Shown here in pieces: positions 29,065-41,200 of a stretch of DNA of 64,000 nt. Position numbers and translations under genes: made by a program. The notes under the pieces were generated by a model. It had not been told where the DNA came from. It saw only the letters and a list, made by a program, of their open reading frames with translations, and did not search any database. Source of the stretch: Tomocerus qinae (taxonomy: Eukaryota > Arthropoda > Collembola > Entomobryomorpha > Tomoceridae); the NCBI GenBank assembly GCA_020055645.1, contig CM034547.1, positions 6,696,001 through 6,760,000 of the forward strand, read 5' to 3'. Numbering within the stretch: the first letter of the stretch is position 1; every line of letters begins with the position of its first letter.

Positions 29065-31003
29065 CAAGTAATACCGGAAAGCTATTATAGGTAACCGAAT
29101 CTTTTCTAAAGTACACCAAACTAATTAGTTATCATAAGAATCATCATTTACTCTAGTAAATCCGCAACATTTATTCCTTAAAGTGACTGTTTTCTTATAA
29201 CAAAACTTTCGCTTGCATCTCACCTTAAGTGTACTGTGACATCCCAATAATAACTTGGTTGGATTTTATACGTGTATTAAAGTAAATTGGCTTTTTTCTG
29301 GATAACTGAAGATCTAAGGTTTAAAATGAGAACAATAACATTGATGACGCTAGTCGTAAGTTCTTTGACATATAATTTTCTGAATGAAGTTTAGGTATTT
29401 TGGATGGCTGTCAATCATTTGTGGTTGAATGATCGGAGGAATTGAATTCTAGATTAATTACAAATAGGTACGCAGTGTTTAGGAAGATAAGTTGAATAAA
29501 TGATTTAGGTACTGAAATTACAAATGGAGATAAGTACACAGAAGCCAGGTTGCAAAAAGCTTATCGGTCGATGCTACTCATACTGGAACTCATATGAGCC
29601 GAACAAATCATACTTGGTAAAGATAAAATTAAAAAAACAATTTGTGATAATTGGGATATTCTGGGAGTTTCTTGGTTAAATAGGAAAACATTGGTGAGAG
29701 CATACCTGAGTAGGTATGGATGAGAGAGAGTTCACAGAGACACATCGTTGGGTAATAGATAAGTGTAACCGTATCACTAGACTACAACGTACAATACTCT
29801 TGCATACTCCCTCCCCGTGTGCTCCTGGGATGTGAATTTGCGTTAGATAACCTAATAATACAATGTAGTATTATCAATGAGCAAACCAATAAATTTACCT
29901 ATTCTTGTGTCACATAGTACAGGCAAATGCTATTGACATGGCTAACCCCTATAGCGTATGTCCAAGAGATCGCATGATGACAAAGACCTAACGAGTATAG
30001 GCATCGATAAGGTTTTCATTTCAGTTCAGGGTCACATAGCTATGTATGTACATTTAAGTACGCTCTCTGCACTACATACATAGTCGGACAGAGATAACTC
30101 ACAAAGGTGATTGAGTCGACAAAGGTAAATTAACGCAAACAGACAAACTGTGTAATAAGCAAAATTAGGAGTTGACTACACTCATTCCACACTATTTCCA
30201 TGTATTTTTAATGCGCTATAGCAATGTGTCACCATATTTATGATACACATAGGCTATGAATGATACAACTCAGACTAAGGCTGTGTTCATCAGAGTCGTG
30301 TTTGCCGTCGCTTTGTAGCTTCTACACAGCTCATGGCAATTATCGTAAAAAGTTACCTCTCTGACAGCTTTGTGTACACGATGCAATATTGGCCTTATCA
30401 CTTTTAACTGAATGGTCAAGTGCATATTACTATGTTTATACAAATCAGTCAGTATTTGTTTGCTTATGAGGGAAAGAGTCAGGCTGGAAATTTTGTGCAC
30501 TCATTTACCAAAGAAAGATTCATTTGAACTTTTCCTTTGCCTTTGACTCTCTAATCAAAATATGAAAAGAAAATTAGTGACAGCTATCCATCCGTTTTCA
30601 TAATTCAGTGCAGATCTAGTGTTACTTGCTCGTGGAAGGGAAACACGTAGCATTGAGACTATAATAAACAAACGCAGTTCTCGTTAACTTTGAAAATTAC
30701 AACATTTTGCCTACTAAATGAAGGATCTCTACACAATTCTGCCATTTTACTCAATAGACCACCTTGGTTGACAACTAAAGTGTAAGAACAATTAAGTTTA
30801 CTAACCTAGTAAGTTAATCTGTACATAAAACTTAATCATCTTTCTTAATTGCACTCGAATTATTTTACTTACAACTATTACTCATAGCTATTACGCAATT
30901 ACTTAAGTATGATGGTACGACTATAGTATATACCTAAATAAACAAGATGCGTTTCTTTTGTTGACAGAATCATAATAGAAGTAGCACTGGTTATCATCAT
31001 AAG

Positions 31004-33061
31004 ATGCGTTCCGAGTACACGTCAGTGAACTGCCAACCGGCACAAGATGATGGTGATAAGCCCTGTAAGCTTACCTTTCACAAGCTGGAAACAGAAAGAA
31101 GCTCAGACAACTCATTTGCAATCTCAAATTTATCCGGCCACGCAAATCCGAAAGAAATTCTCGCTGTGATGGGAGAGGTACGTTGAAAGGTTGCTTTTTT
31201 ACTTAGTAGACACGCTCCATCCAGATTGCTATCGATCAGCGATTTATTGTTTGGTAGAAGTTGCGTATAGGTTGTAGAATTGCGGATTTGTATTCCTAAA
31301 GTGTTTCAGCTAGTTACGTGAAGAGTTGTAGAATGTAATATGAATGGTCAATTGTTTAAGGCCCCCAATTGATAAGTCTGTATGGTTTGTATTGAATTAT
31401 AGAGTGGTTCTGGTAAGACAACGTTGCTGAATACAATCGCAGGACGACGGGAAGTGAAGTGCGGGGAGGTGCGTCTTAACGGGGAAACGATTCGGCCGAA
31501 TCATCATAGACAAACAATTGGCTATGTACTGCAGCAAGATATTTTCTTTCCGATCCTGACACTGGAGCAAACTTTGACCTACACGGCTCTTTTGCGTCTA
31601 CCGGAAAAGTATAGTTTGGAGGAGAAACTGGAGAAGGTCAAAGAACTGATTAAGGCTCTGGACTTGGAACGCTGTAAAAATACTCAAGTTGAAATCCTGA
31701 GCGGAGGTGAAAAGAAGAGATTAAGTATCGCAAGTGAGCTTATCACGAATCCACAAGTTTTACTGATCGACGAGCCAACTTCTGGCCTTGACTCATCCAC
31801 AGCTATGCAGCTGATAAGCCTACTAAAGGACTTTGCAACTCACAAGTCAAAAACGGTGGTAATCACAGTTCACCAGCCATCGTCACAGATGTTCCAGATG
31901 TTTGACGCCCTTCTTCTCCTTTGTGAGGGCTGCACCGCCTACTTTGGTAAAATTAATGAAGTCATTCCTTATTTTGGGGCATTAGGATACAAAATCGGTC
32001 CAAATTATAATCCGGCTGAATTCATCGTTGAGAAAGTGAAAAGCGACAAGAACAGAATAGTTTCAGCGTACCAACATTCCAGTGTAAATAGCCTACCATT
32101 AAGTTCAGGTCGTAATAATAATAATAGCCCGATCGCAGATAAATGCAGCAAAGCTAAACAATTTGAATTGTCTGACGGCGAGATATCGGGTATTAATTGC
32201 AGTTGGCCAACATCCTTTTCTACTCAGGTTAAAGTTTTATACTCAAGAAATCTCCGACTGGCATATCCACGGGTACTTTCTAATGTTAATGTTATTCAGG
32301 CAATTGCCTTTGCTTTCATGGCTGGTTTCGTGTGGTTTAAAACTGCTCGGGTAGAGGAATCCGTTGATGACATTGAGGGCTATATGTTCTTCTCTGCTCA
32401 CTACTGGATGCTTTTTGTTTTATTCCAAGCTCTCTGGGCTTTCCCAGCAGAGAGACCTGTTATTCTTAAAGAGCGACAAGCAGGCTCCTATAGACTATCA
32501 GCATACTATGTCGCCAAGTTATTGGCAGAAACTCCGATGGAATTACTCCTTCCTTGTGTCTATCAGGGGATTTCTTACCTTCTCATGGGCCCCACCACGG
32601 CTGCTTTCTTCGGAATCCTAGCTTCCCAAATTTTATCTTCTCTAGCATCCCAAAGTGCAGGTTTGTTGATAGGCGTCAGTTTTGATGCTTCAACAGCCAT
32701 GACCATAGCTGCTATTTTTACAGTAGGTGCTCAGCTCCTCGGTGGCTACTTAACCACTAACATCCCCAACTTTTTAAAAATATTGTCTTTAGTGTACAAT
32801 GGACTGAGAAATATGCAAATATCTGAATATTATGTAGGCACTCCTATTTTATGTGGTCAATTCTCCAAATTCCCTAGCTGTAATATCACTACAAGAGATT
32901 TACAACTTCAAGATCACCCACGTTACATTGATCCCGTTGACTTGCTTAATCGCAAAAGTGACGGCTTTGAATTTCCATTCTGGAGCCATTCCATTTTCCT
33001 CCTTTCTTGCATTGTCATATTCCGTACTCTCTGTTACATCATCCTGCGAAGAACAATTTAA
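31004..33061 (+). CDS. ABC transporter, ABCG (White) subfamily half-transporter
   Basis: Two exons, 31004-31177 and 31403-33061, join in phase 0 to 610 residues, normal for an ABCG half-transporter. ABCG proteins place the nucleotide-binding domain before the membrane domain and act as dimers that move lipids, pigments or other compounds across membranes. Visible motifs: Walker A GESGSGKTT (57-65), Q-loop YVLQQD (about 99-104), signature LSGGEKKR (157-164), Walker B with D-loop LLIDEPTSGLD (178-188) and H-loop His215. The membrane domain has about six helices near 355-370, 388-408, 428-453, 458-483, 489-510 and 585-606. The loop before the last helix carries an NIT glycosylation sequon. The family order is clear but I cannot name the substrate; the NBD wording is close to the plant ABCG14/22 type as well as animal ABCG. 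The only coding intron splits Walker A. The frame is open upstream of the ATG to an acceptor at 30967, so a further 5' exon is possible. Confidence 0.95.
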
Positions 33062-33529
33062 ATTACAAATCCACTTACTCTTATCCTGTAGTTGTTAAAG
33101 TAGGACATTCAGCACCAACAATTTTTCATTACTCCCATATAATTAGAGAAACTATAATTAACGATACCATTTACACCTTATGTACCACCTCACTTAATCC
33201 AGACTTAAGCACTTTTCGGCTAAGGTTTTTGCGATTTTGGTTTTAAATACACCGGTTAAAGTGCTCAAACGTTAAATATAGTTCGTACTGTACTGAATGT
33301 TATTCTAGTTTAAGTTAAATCATTTAGAGTTGTATATACACAATATGGAGTATGTAGTATGGAGCTACCAACAATGGGTAAATTCCATGCATTACATTTT
33401 GCTCAATAGTTTACTATTCAAACATAATACACTATTCTCCATCCATACGTAAATTATGATAAACGTAAAATTAACAGTCCCAAAATTTAAAAAAATGTTC
33501 TTCAGACATAAAAGAATCATAAAGCAACG

Positions 33530-33535
33530 AATAAA
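33530..33535 (+). terminator. candidate poly(A) signal of ABCG gene
   Basis: AATAAA about 470 bp after the ABCG stop codon. It is the nearer of two candidates, with no marked GU-rich tract after it. Confidence 0.35.
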
Positions 33536-34481
33536 AACTAATTAGTCCTGCAGCATCACATATAAATGTGATTCTGTGTCCGTGAAATACAAAGAAGAAT
33601 GCAGTAATTGCAAAAATCAATCCAGCAAATATGTTAAAATTACTGTTAAGGCGAAGGTGAAGATGATAAAGATAGACAGAAGAATAGACAATAAATAAAA
33701 TTATCATTGTTATACTATGTATGGATGGATAGTACTCTGCTTTAAAGCATATGTGATCGAATTCTAATAGATTATTTAGTATGTAACAAAGAGTGTTATC
33801 GCAGTAATGTTATGAGTGAGTAAATTACCATTGTGTCAGAAAGTAAGGACAAGAGTGATCATATTATTATGATGTATGGTTTTTTCACAGTTACCATATT
33901 TGAAATTTATTCATACCATCGGTTAATTCTTTAATCAAAACATTTTGGATAAACAGCAAGATATAAACCAAAAATGACAGAGCATTTCTAATATTGTAGT
34001 TTAATTGTCCTTCAGGGACGTTTTAACTTTAATATTGTGTTTTAGTACTTCCGAGCTTGGGTCCATATACCAAATGGTCTAATCCAAAAACCTGACATAA
34101 TTTAGTCTAAATAGAAATAGCATATAAGACAAGAGACATTTAATTTTTATTTTACCTCCCTACCTTTATCTATTTCTACTCAATATACAACGTTTAAATA
34201 ACATGGTTTTATACAGGTAAAATGTTAACGAAAACCGTATTATGCTCTTCTACATTAACTATATTTATAATAGAGAGATTAGAACCCAGATGTCTAATAT
34301 ATGTGGTAATTAATAATTACGTAATATAATGCTGTTATATCATCATCATCCACTATTACATAGTTGTAAAAATTTTAAATATAAGTGTGTTATAATATTA
34401 ATATTATGCCTAGAATACAAGATCAAAACTGAAGTTTGTAAACCACATTGTACGTGTTGATATACCATACCATATAAAATG

Positions 34482-34487
34482 AATAAA
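34482..34487 (+). terminator. alternative poly(A) signal, ABCG side
   Basis: AATAAA followed at once by a T/G-rich stretch (ctgtttgtttgtt), the arrangement expected of a real cleavage site. Using it would give ABCG a 3' UTR of about 1.4 kb. Confidence 0.35.
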
Positions 34488-34982
34488 AACCTGTTTGTTT
34501 GTTACTGACATTAGTCTACGCTTTAAATATCATGTACTAGGCACTCATTTTAGTAATTTTTAATTATTCACAAATCAATCATTACCATTGTTAGAGGACC
34601 ACGGCAAGAGTGTGTCATGTGTGAGATGTGAGTCAAGGCCTAGACTCAGAGCGTCTTTATTTCATTACTTATAACTTTTCAATTTTCAGATCCGAATTCC
34701 GAACGAATTATATTTTATTTCCATTTACGAAGTTTAATAAATTCCCAAAATATCATTTTTCTGATATTAACCGGTGATAATATCAAACAATTGGATATAG
34801 ATTGAAATTAGCGGACAGAAGTTGCAGAAACAAAGACTTGAAGAGAACAAAGACTGCAATCGGTAAAATCGTAAAGCGTAAAGTCGAAAGAGTATAAATA
34901 TCTTAACTAGGTAAAATAGAACTTTCTCTACTTTGATTTATTAGTGGTTTAGTTTAGTAGAGTAGAAGTGTTCACTGAATTG

Positions 34983-35160
34983 GTAAGTTAGAGTTATTTT
35001 GACACCGTTTCTTACTATTTTGCAAAATATATGGTCTAGTCTAGTGTTACTGGAATTTTTCCGTCCAAAATTCAAAACATCTTTTATATTAGACTTGATA
35101 AAATGGGTTTTCTCCAACTTCCAGGCCAGTGATAACTCTAAAATTGCTGTTCCTCTTCAG
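34983..35160 (+). other. probable 5' UTR intron of SBNO
   Basis: A strong donor (ttg|GTAAGT) at 34983 and a pyrimidine-rich acceptor (ttcctcttcag) ending at 35160 bracket this segment just before the SBNO start at 35213. A second possible acceptor ends at 35124. The UTR exon upstream is inferred. Confidence 0.45.
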
Positions 35161-35212
35161 AGTTAAGTGCATCTCAACCTTGAGATTTAGTTAATTGACA
35201 CACGATTGCACC

Positions 35213-38200
35213 ATGTTCCAAATCCAAAAGTCGGATGATGAACTTACCGACGGAAGCAGTGATAGCGAAGATTTTGATCCAGATGATGTTGAGATTCCTA
35301 GTTCTTTACGAGGAGCCACTGGAAGATCTTTTAATGGCCAGGAAGACAAAGGTAGTTTCTACGAAGAACGTATTTTGAAATCCAATATGGAACCTGTCGC
35401 AGGATGTTCAAAGAATTTTTATCAACCATATAAAGCAAGTAAGTCCTATGACGTATCGTATGAGTATCTGATCGTGATCACGATCTGATATTTCAAGTGC
35501 ATTTTCTTCTGGAGATTGAAGAGCTTGCTTGTATGCACTTCACTTGAGATTTGGATAAATGGGCTGGTCTTCAGTAAATCCAATGCAGTTGCCTGTTAGC
35601 TAAACCTCACTTATGTTTTATTTAAGCCTATCCTCATCATTTTTATCCACCTATTTCAGGTGATCATCGTCCGGTAATGTACGGAAAACCTGAGGAAGGC
35701 TCAAATACTCACGCAACAAACTCAACAAACAGTTTGTTAAAGTCCGATGTATCCAATATGTGGTGTAGCGAGAAAATCACTACAACAAAGGTTAGTTATT
35801 CGTTAATTCGTAATTCTACAGCTGCAAAAAAGGGGTAACATAATGTCACTGACCACTGATACCGTCCGTCGGTGCGTCCGGTTGTTCACCTCCACTAGAT
35901 GATATCTTTTAGAGGGTTGCACGGGCAGGAAATTTAGTGCCTGTGCCCGTAGCAAATTAGCCCATGCCTGCCCGTGAGCATCCTGATTTGCCCGTGCCAG
36001 CTTGTACCAGGGCCAGTACCGCAGCCAGGGGGGCCCGCCCCCTCCCCGAAGAAAGGAAATTTTGCCTTAAAACCCAAAAATTTTTCATATTTTCACTTTT
36101 AATTTGTCGGGTCCCCTCCGAAATTTTTTCTGGCTGCGGCCCTGGCCTATACACCTGAAAATTCTGTGCCCGTGCCCGTGAAAAATCTATAATAGCCCGT
36201 GCCAACCCGTACTACGAGCAGGGGCCGGGCACACACAAAAGCCAAAATTTCTGGCTTTTTTATATACTATATATGCCAGTGGGTAGCATGAATTTGCCTG
36301 CCCGTGGCCGTAGCAAATAAGCTCATGCCCTCCCGTGAGTATCCCGATTTACCCGTGCATATCCTTGATCTGCCTGTGTCCTGACTCTGTTGCATATACG
36401 GGCACGGGCCGGGCAGCTGCCCGTCCCCGTGCAACTCTCTACTATGTACCATGCTAAGAAGGTTTATTTCTCTATCTATACTTTTGACCTACCACCTTAC
36501 CCCGGGGTCAAAGGTGATATTATGTAAACGATTTTCAAACTTGACGGGTGACCTTCGTTTAGGCTAATAAATATACGTGTAAGTTTTTAATGATGAATCC
36601 ATTCAAAAGTTGTGGAGAAAAATTGTATACATCAGGGAAATCATGATTCACTCGGTAAATCGAAAGGTAAAATCGGCAAAATATCATATAGGGAGAATAA
36701 ATATATAAAGTCTATATATCTATTAATGAGAGTTAAAGTGTTATGGTCCTTGGTACAGCTTTCCATAAACATTATTTTTGGAGTAATGCAGTGGTAATAT
36801 ATGGGCATGGGTAGCATATGAGTGAAAAAGTGTCCATTCTGTGTCACGATTTGTGTTAGTATAGGTCAATAGGTTCGGTCATTGGTGACAGGAAGGTCTC
36901 ACGCTTAATGTCCATATGCGGCCAATGCGCAATTCTATTCGCAATAACGCTGTATATTGTATAAAATATTTTCTTTTATTAGGGTCATTATCATTTCTGA
37001 CCAAAGGTCTGAATTTTTCAGGATTCTCTCTAATACAGATATGGCTAATCATTTGTTATATGGCTGGATTATTGTATGATTTGAGCCTTGTAATAATAGA
37101 AAGTAAATTGAATTTTAACATTAAATAGAAAGACATTGAAGATGAAGATTCTGAGGAGGAAGAGCTAGGAGTGGATGTTACTTATGACACATATCGACCC
37201 TCAAAACTCTTTATTGGTAAACGTCATCCTGATTTGGTTGTTGAAAGTACCTCGTTGGCCAGCGTTCTTCCTCCTGACATAAAATATACACTGTTGTTAC
37301 CTCACCAAATCATCAAAAGCCGGAAGCTTTCAGCTTTGCAATTAGAGGCTGTAATTTACGCTTGTCAACAGCATGAGCATTTTTTGAAGAATGGAGAACG
37401 TGCGGGATACCTAATTGGTAATTACTAATTAACTGTGCTCGGACAACTAAATAAAAAATATCTCCACTAAAGTTTCTTTACTTAGGTGATGGACCTGGTG
37501 TTGGCAAAGGAAGAACTTTGGCAGGAATCATTTATGAAAATTATCTTCGTGGGCGAAAAAAGGCACTATGGATATCCGTTTCGTCTGATCTACTGTACGA
37601 TGCAGAAAGAGATTTGAAAGATATTGGAGCAAATATTTCGGTTCACGCAATCAACAAATTGAAATACAAGAAAAGTGAAGGTATCGATGATAATAGCGAA
37701 ATAAAATGTGGCGTTATGTTTTCTACGTATGCATCTCTTATCAGTAGTTCAAAACAAGATTCCCAACTTAGTCGCTTAAATCAAATTACGGAATGGTGTG
37801 GTGAAGACTTTAATGGTGTTGTAAGTTATCTTATATCTTGTCTTTATCATGTCAAATTAATAAACGTGGGCGAATTAACAATACTGTGCTTTAAAATGCT
37901 AGATAATCTTCGATGAGTGTCATCGAGCCAAAAACTTGCTAGGTACCCATACACGATCAACAAAAACTGGAGCTTGTGTGGTGGAATTGCAGCAACTACT
38001 CCCGAAGTCTAGAGTTGTCTATTCATCTGCCACTGGTGCTTCAGAGCCTAAAGATATGGCTTATATGAGCAGACTTGGTCTATGGGGTGAAGAGACCCCA
38101 TTCAAAGATTTTCAGGAATTTATTGAGGCTGTTGAGTTAAGAGGAATCGGAGGTTAGTAATTGCATTTGTAATCTGTAATAATAAATGACATATTATTAT

Positions 38201-41200
38201 TAAATAGAAAGATAGTAATTTGAAAACGTGTTCATTTAGCAATGGAAATCGTCGCAATGGACATGAAACTTCGCGGGTCATATATTGCTCGCCAGTTAAG
38301 CTTTAATGGTGTCAAATTTAGCATCGAAAATGCGATTCTCACTGAAGAAAATATTAAAGTTTATGATGAAAGCGTAAAGCTGGTAAGTTAGCGGGATTTT
38401 AAAAGAACGCTTTGTAAATAATTGCAAGTCGTATTTGCAATTATTATTATTAGTATTTGGTTTTTGATTTAATACTTTTAGTGGGTCGAAGTGGGTGGAG
38501 CCTTTAAGACGGCTATGACTCTTCTCCATATTGAAGGTTCAATGATTTGGCCAAAATTTTGGGCTGCCCATCAGAGATTTTTTAAATGCCTTTGCATTGC
38601 TTTTAAAGTTCCATTGGCTCTGAAAATTGCTAGGTAAGTATTTAGAGAATGATATTGGTGCAGAGTTACAGTTACAATCTTACAGTTAAATAAATTTTTA
38701 CAATTCATTGAGTTATTGTGGTGTTCTAAATTTCTCTATTACGTTTGGCAATTATCATTTATTTTAGAGACTGTATTAAATACGGTAAATGTGTTGTAAT
38801 GGCTCTACAGTCTACTGGAGAAGCAAGAACTCTTGGACTATTGGATAGAGGCAATGGAAAATTAACAGATTTTGTGTCGACTGCCAAGTATTTTTCTACA
38901 TTATTTTTGACCAAAGATTTTATTTCAGTTATTAATCTTTTTATTTGGCCATATGTTACATAACTATCTTAATGTTTTAGGGGAATTCTGGAAAGCCTAG
39001 TAGAAAAACATTTTCCTGTAAGTTCAAATTATGGTAAGGGAGACGATGACGCAACAAAACACACGAAAAAACTTCGAGAGAGAAAAAGGAAAATGTGTAT
39101 GCAAAGAATAACCTTTTAAAACTAATTTTTATCAACTACAAATTTTGAAGTGATCTACAGTGTAATTAGAATAAATTAAATTAGAATAAGAAATTAGAAT
39201 GTAATCGGTTTTGTGTAATTCTTGTAGATAGAAAACGGGAGCAAATGAAGAAAAGATCAAAGAAGATATCTTTAATGACTATTTCCGATTCTGATTCATG
39301 GGGTTCCGATGAAACATCATCCGAGTCAGATACCGAATCAGAAGACAATGATACCGAAGAGATGACACATACCACACTGTATTCAAATGCTAGAGGAAGT
39401 GATGAAAATGATATCTGTCTACGCTTGTCAAAAATTAGACAAGACCTACTTGTAAAAATTGCCAGACTTGGAAAAAAGTTACCGTATAATACATTGGATC
39501 TTATTATCAATGAATTGGGAGGACCAGATTTCGTCGCAGAGGTTTGGAATTAAAAATAGATTTTCTTAGACTTCTTAATGTATGTAGATTGACATTGAAA
39601 GATGTTTATGTACTGACTATAATTCCTTTTCCTGGTATACTAGTTAACTGGACGTAAAGGCCGAGTTATCCTGAATGACTCTGGAAAAATATCGTACGAA
39701 ACCAGAGCGGATGAATACGATGAATCTGCTGAGGCAACAAATAGGATCGGTATGATAACAACTTTTGTAGAGGATGTGCTTGTTTGCTCAGAATGTACTT
39801 AAAGTCTCATATCGAATTTTAGAGAAGCAAAGATTCTTGGATGGTGAAAAACTGTTTGCTATCATATCAGAAGCAGCGTCTTGTGGCATTTCTCTTCATA
39901 GTGATAGAAGATTTAAGAATAGTCGACGACGGGTTCATATAATCCTGGAATTACCATGGAGTGCTGATAGAGCCATACAGCAATTCGGTATGAAAAGAGC
40001 AAACAAAGCTTCTTGGTGACATATCTAACATGTCTAGATGATATTTTATTCATGAACTCCTGGAGGGTTCTCCTTTGTATGCTTTTTATGTAAACACAGT
40101 ATACTATAGAATTCACTGGCAGTAGCGGTTTAATGGTTTGTAATTACATATTGTATTTTTTGACTTTTCAGGTCGAACTCATCGCAGTAACCAAGTCAAT
40201 TGCCCTGAATATGTCCTTCTTATTTCAGATTTAGCTGGTGAAAACCGATTTGCATCAATTGTTGCGAAACGGCTGGAGAGCCTGGTAAATAAATAATAGT
40301 ACCTAGTATTGTGTGCATTTAATGCTTTGGGTACACATGAGGATTCTATGTTCCAGTATGCATTGGCTTAATTGTGTTTTTCATGAAATTACAGGGAGCT
40401 CTGACGCACGGGGATAGGAGAGCCACAGGCCCAAGAGATTTATCCCGTTTTAATGTAGATAATCGGTTTGGAAGGAAAGCCTTAAATGCCGTAATGACAT
40501 TTATTGCTGAAAAGCGGCCTACTGCTGAGACTGCGTTGAGAATTACCATTCCTGACGGCTACAAGGGGGACTCAGTTAGCCTAGTGAGGAATATACGGGA
40601 TGCTCTAGTTGGTGTTGGACTGCTTCGTGACGCAGAAAATCTTAACACTTTTGATAAAGAACGCTGCTCTATGACCAAGTTCCTCAACAGGTTGAACTAC
40701 TGAACTTCTACTGAATTCTATTATGCTTTTACTTGCACAAAAACCTGAATAATGTGCCTTTCACTTGTTTACTATACATAATATAAATACTTGTGCATAT
40801 GGGTCTGGATTTGGAGGTTATAATAACAACGTGTTGGGTATATTTTTAGCAGCAATAAGTCTTTTCTGTTGCGAAGTGATGAAATTAAACTTTGTTAAAT
40901 ATTGGTTGACAGGATTCTAGGAATGCCTGTGATGCTACAAAATGCACTCTTCCAATGTTTTCTCAATACTTTGGATGAAATCATGATTAATGCCAAGAAG
41001 TCTAGACAGTTTGACATGGGAATCTTAGGTAAGAATTTTTTTCGTCAGTCCGTATTAGTTTAGCATATTTCAGAAGAGTGCATCAGCTCACATCACTTTT
41101 CCTCTCGATTCTGTCTAAACCCATTTAGTGTAAATAAACTGTAGAGGAAATATATTCCTTGCTGAGCTATAAAGTTGTCGAAAGTGTAGCAAATGTTTAT

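Larger units (their letters stand above)
25220..31003. other. intergenic region with divergent promoters
   Basis: This stretch separates the minus-strand macro gene from the plus-strand ABCG gene, so both promoters should lie here. A TA microsatellite sits at 26087-26105. A small palindrome lies at 29044-29064. An acceptor-like tract ending at 30967 precedes the ABCG start. I see no coding exon I can support. Confidence 0.5.
33062..34982. other. ABCG 3' flank and SBNO 5' flank, no other gene seen
   Basis: AT-rich sequence with two AATAAA hexamers (33530 and 34482) that could end the ABCG transcript. The SBNO promoter and 5' UTR exon should lie in the last few hundred bases. No coding exon is supported. 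Confidence 0.55.

Noticed and set aside
35957..36205. open frames on both strands in SBNO intron 2
   Set aside because: They are composed of the GC-rich repeat units and the nested MITE and have no protein-like features.
38981..39017. SBNO exon 9 ending at the earlier GTAAGT (39018)
   Set aside because: That donor is in phase 0, while the next acceptor requires phase 1.
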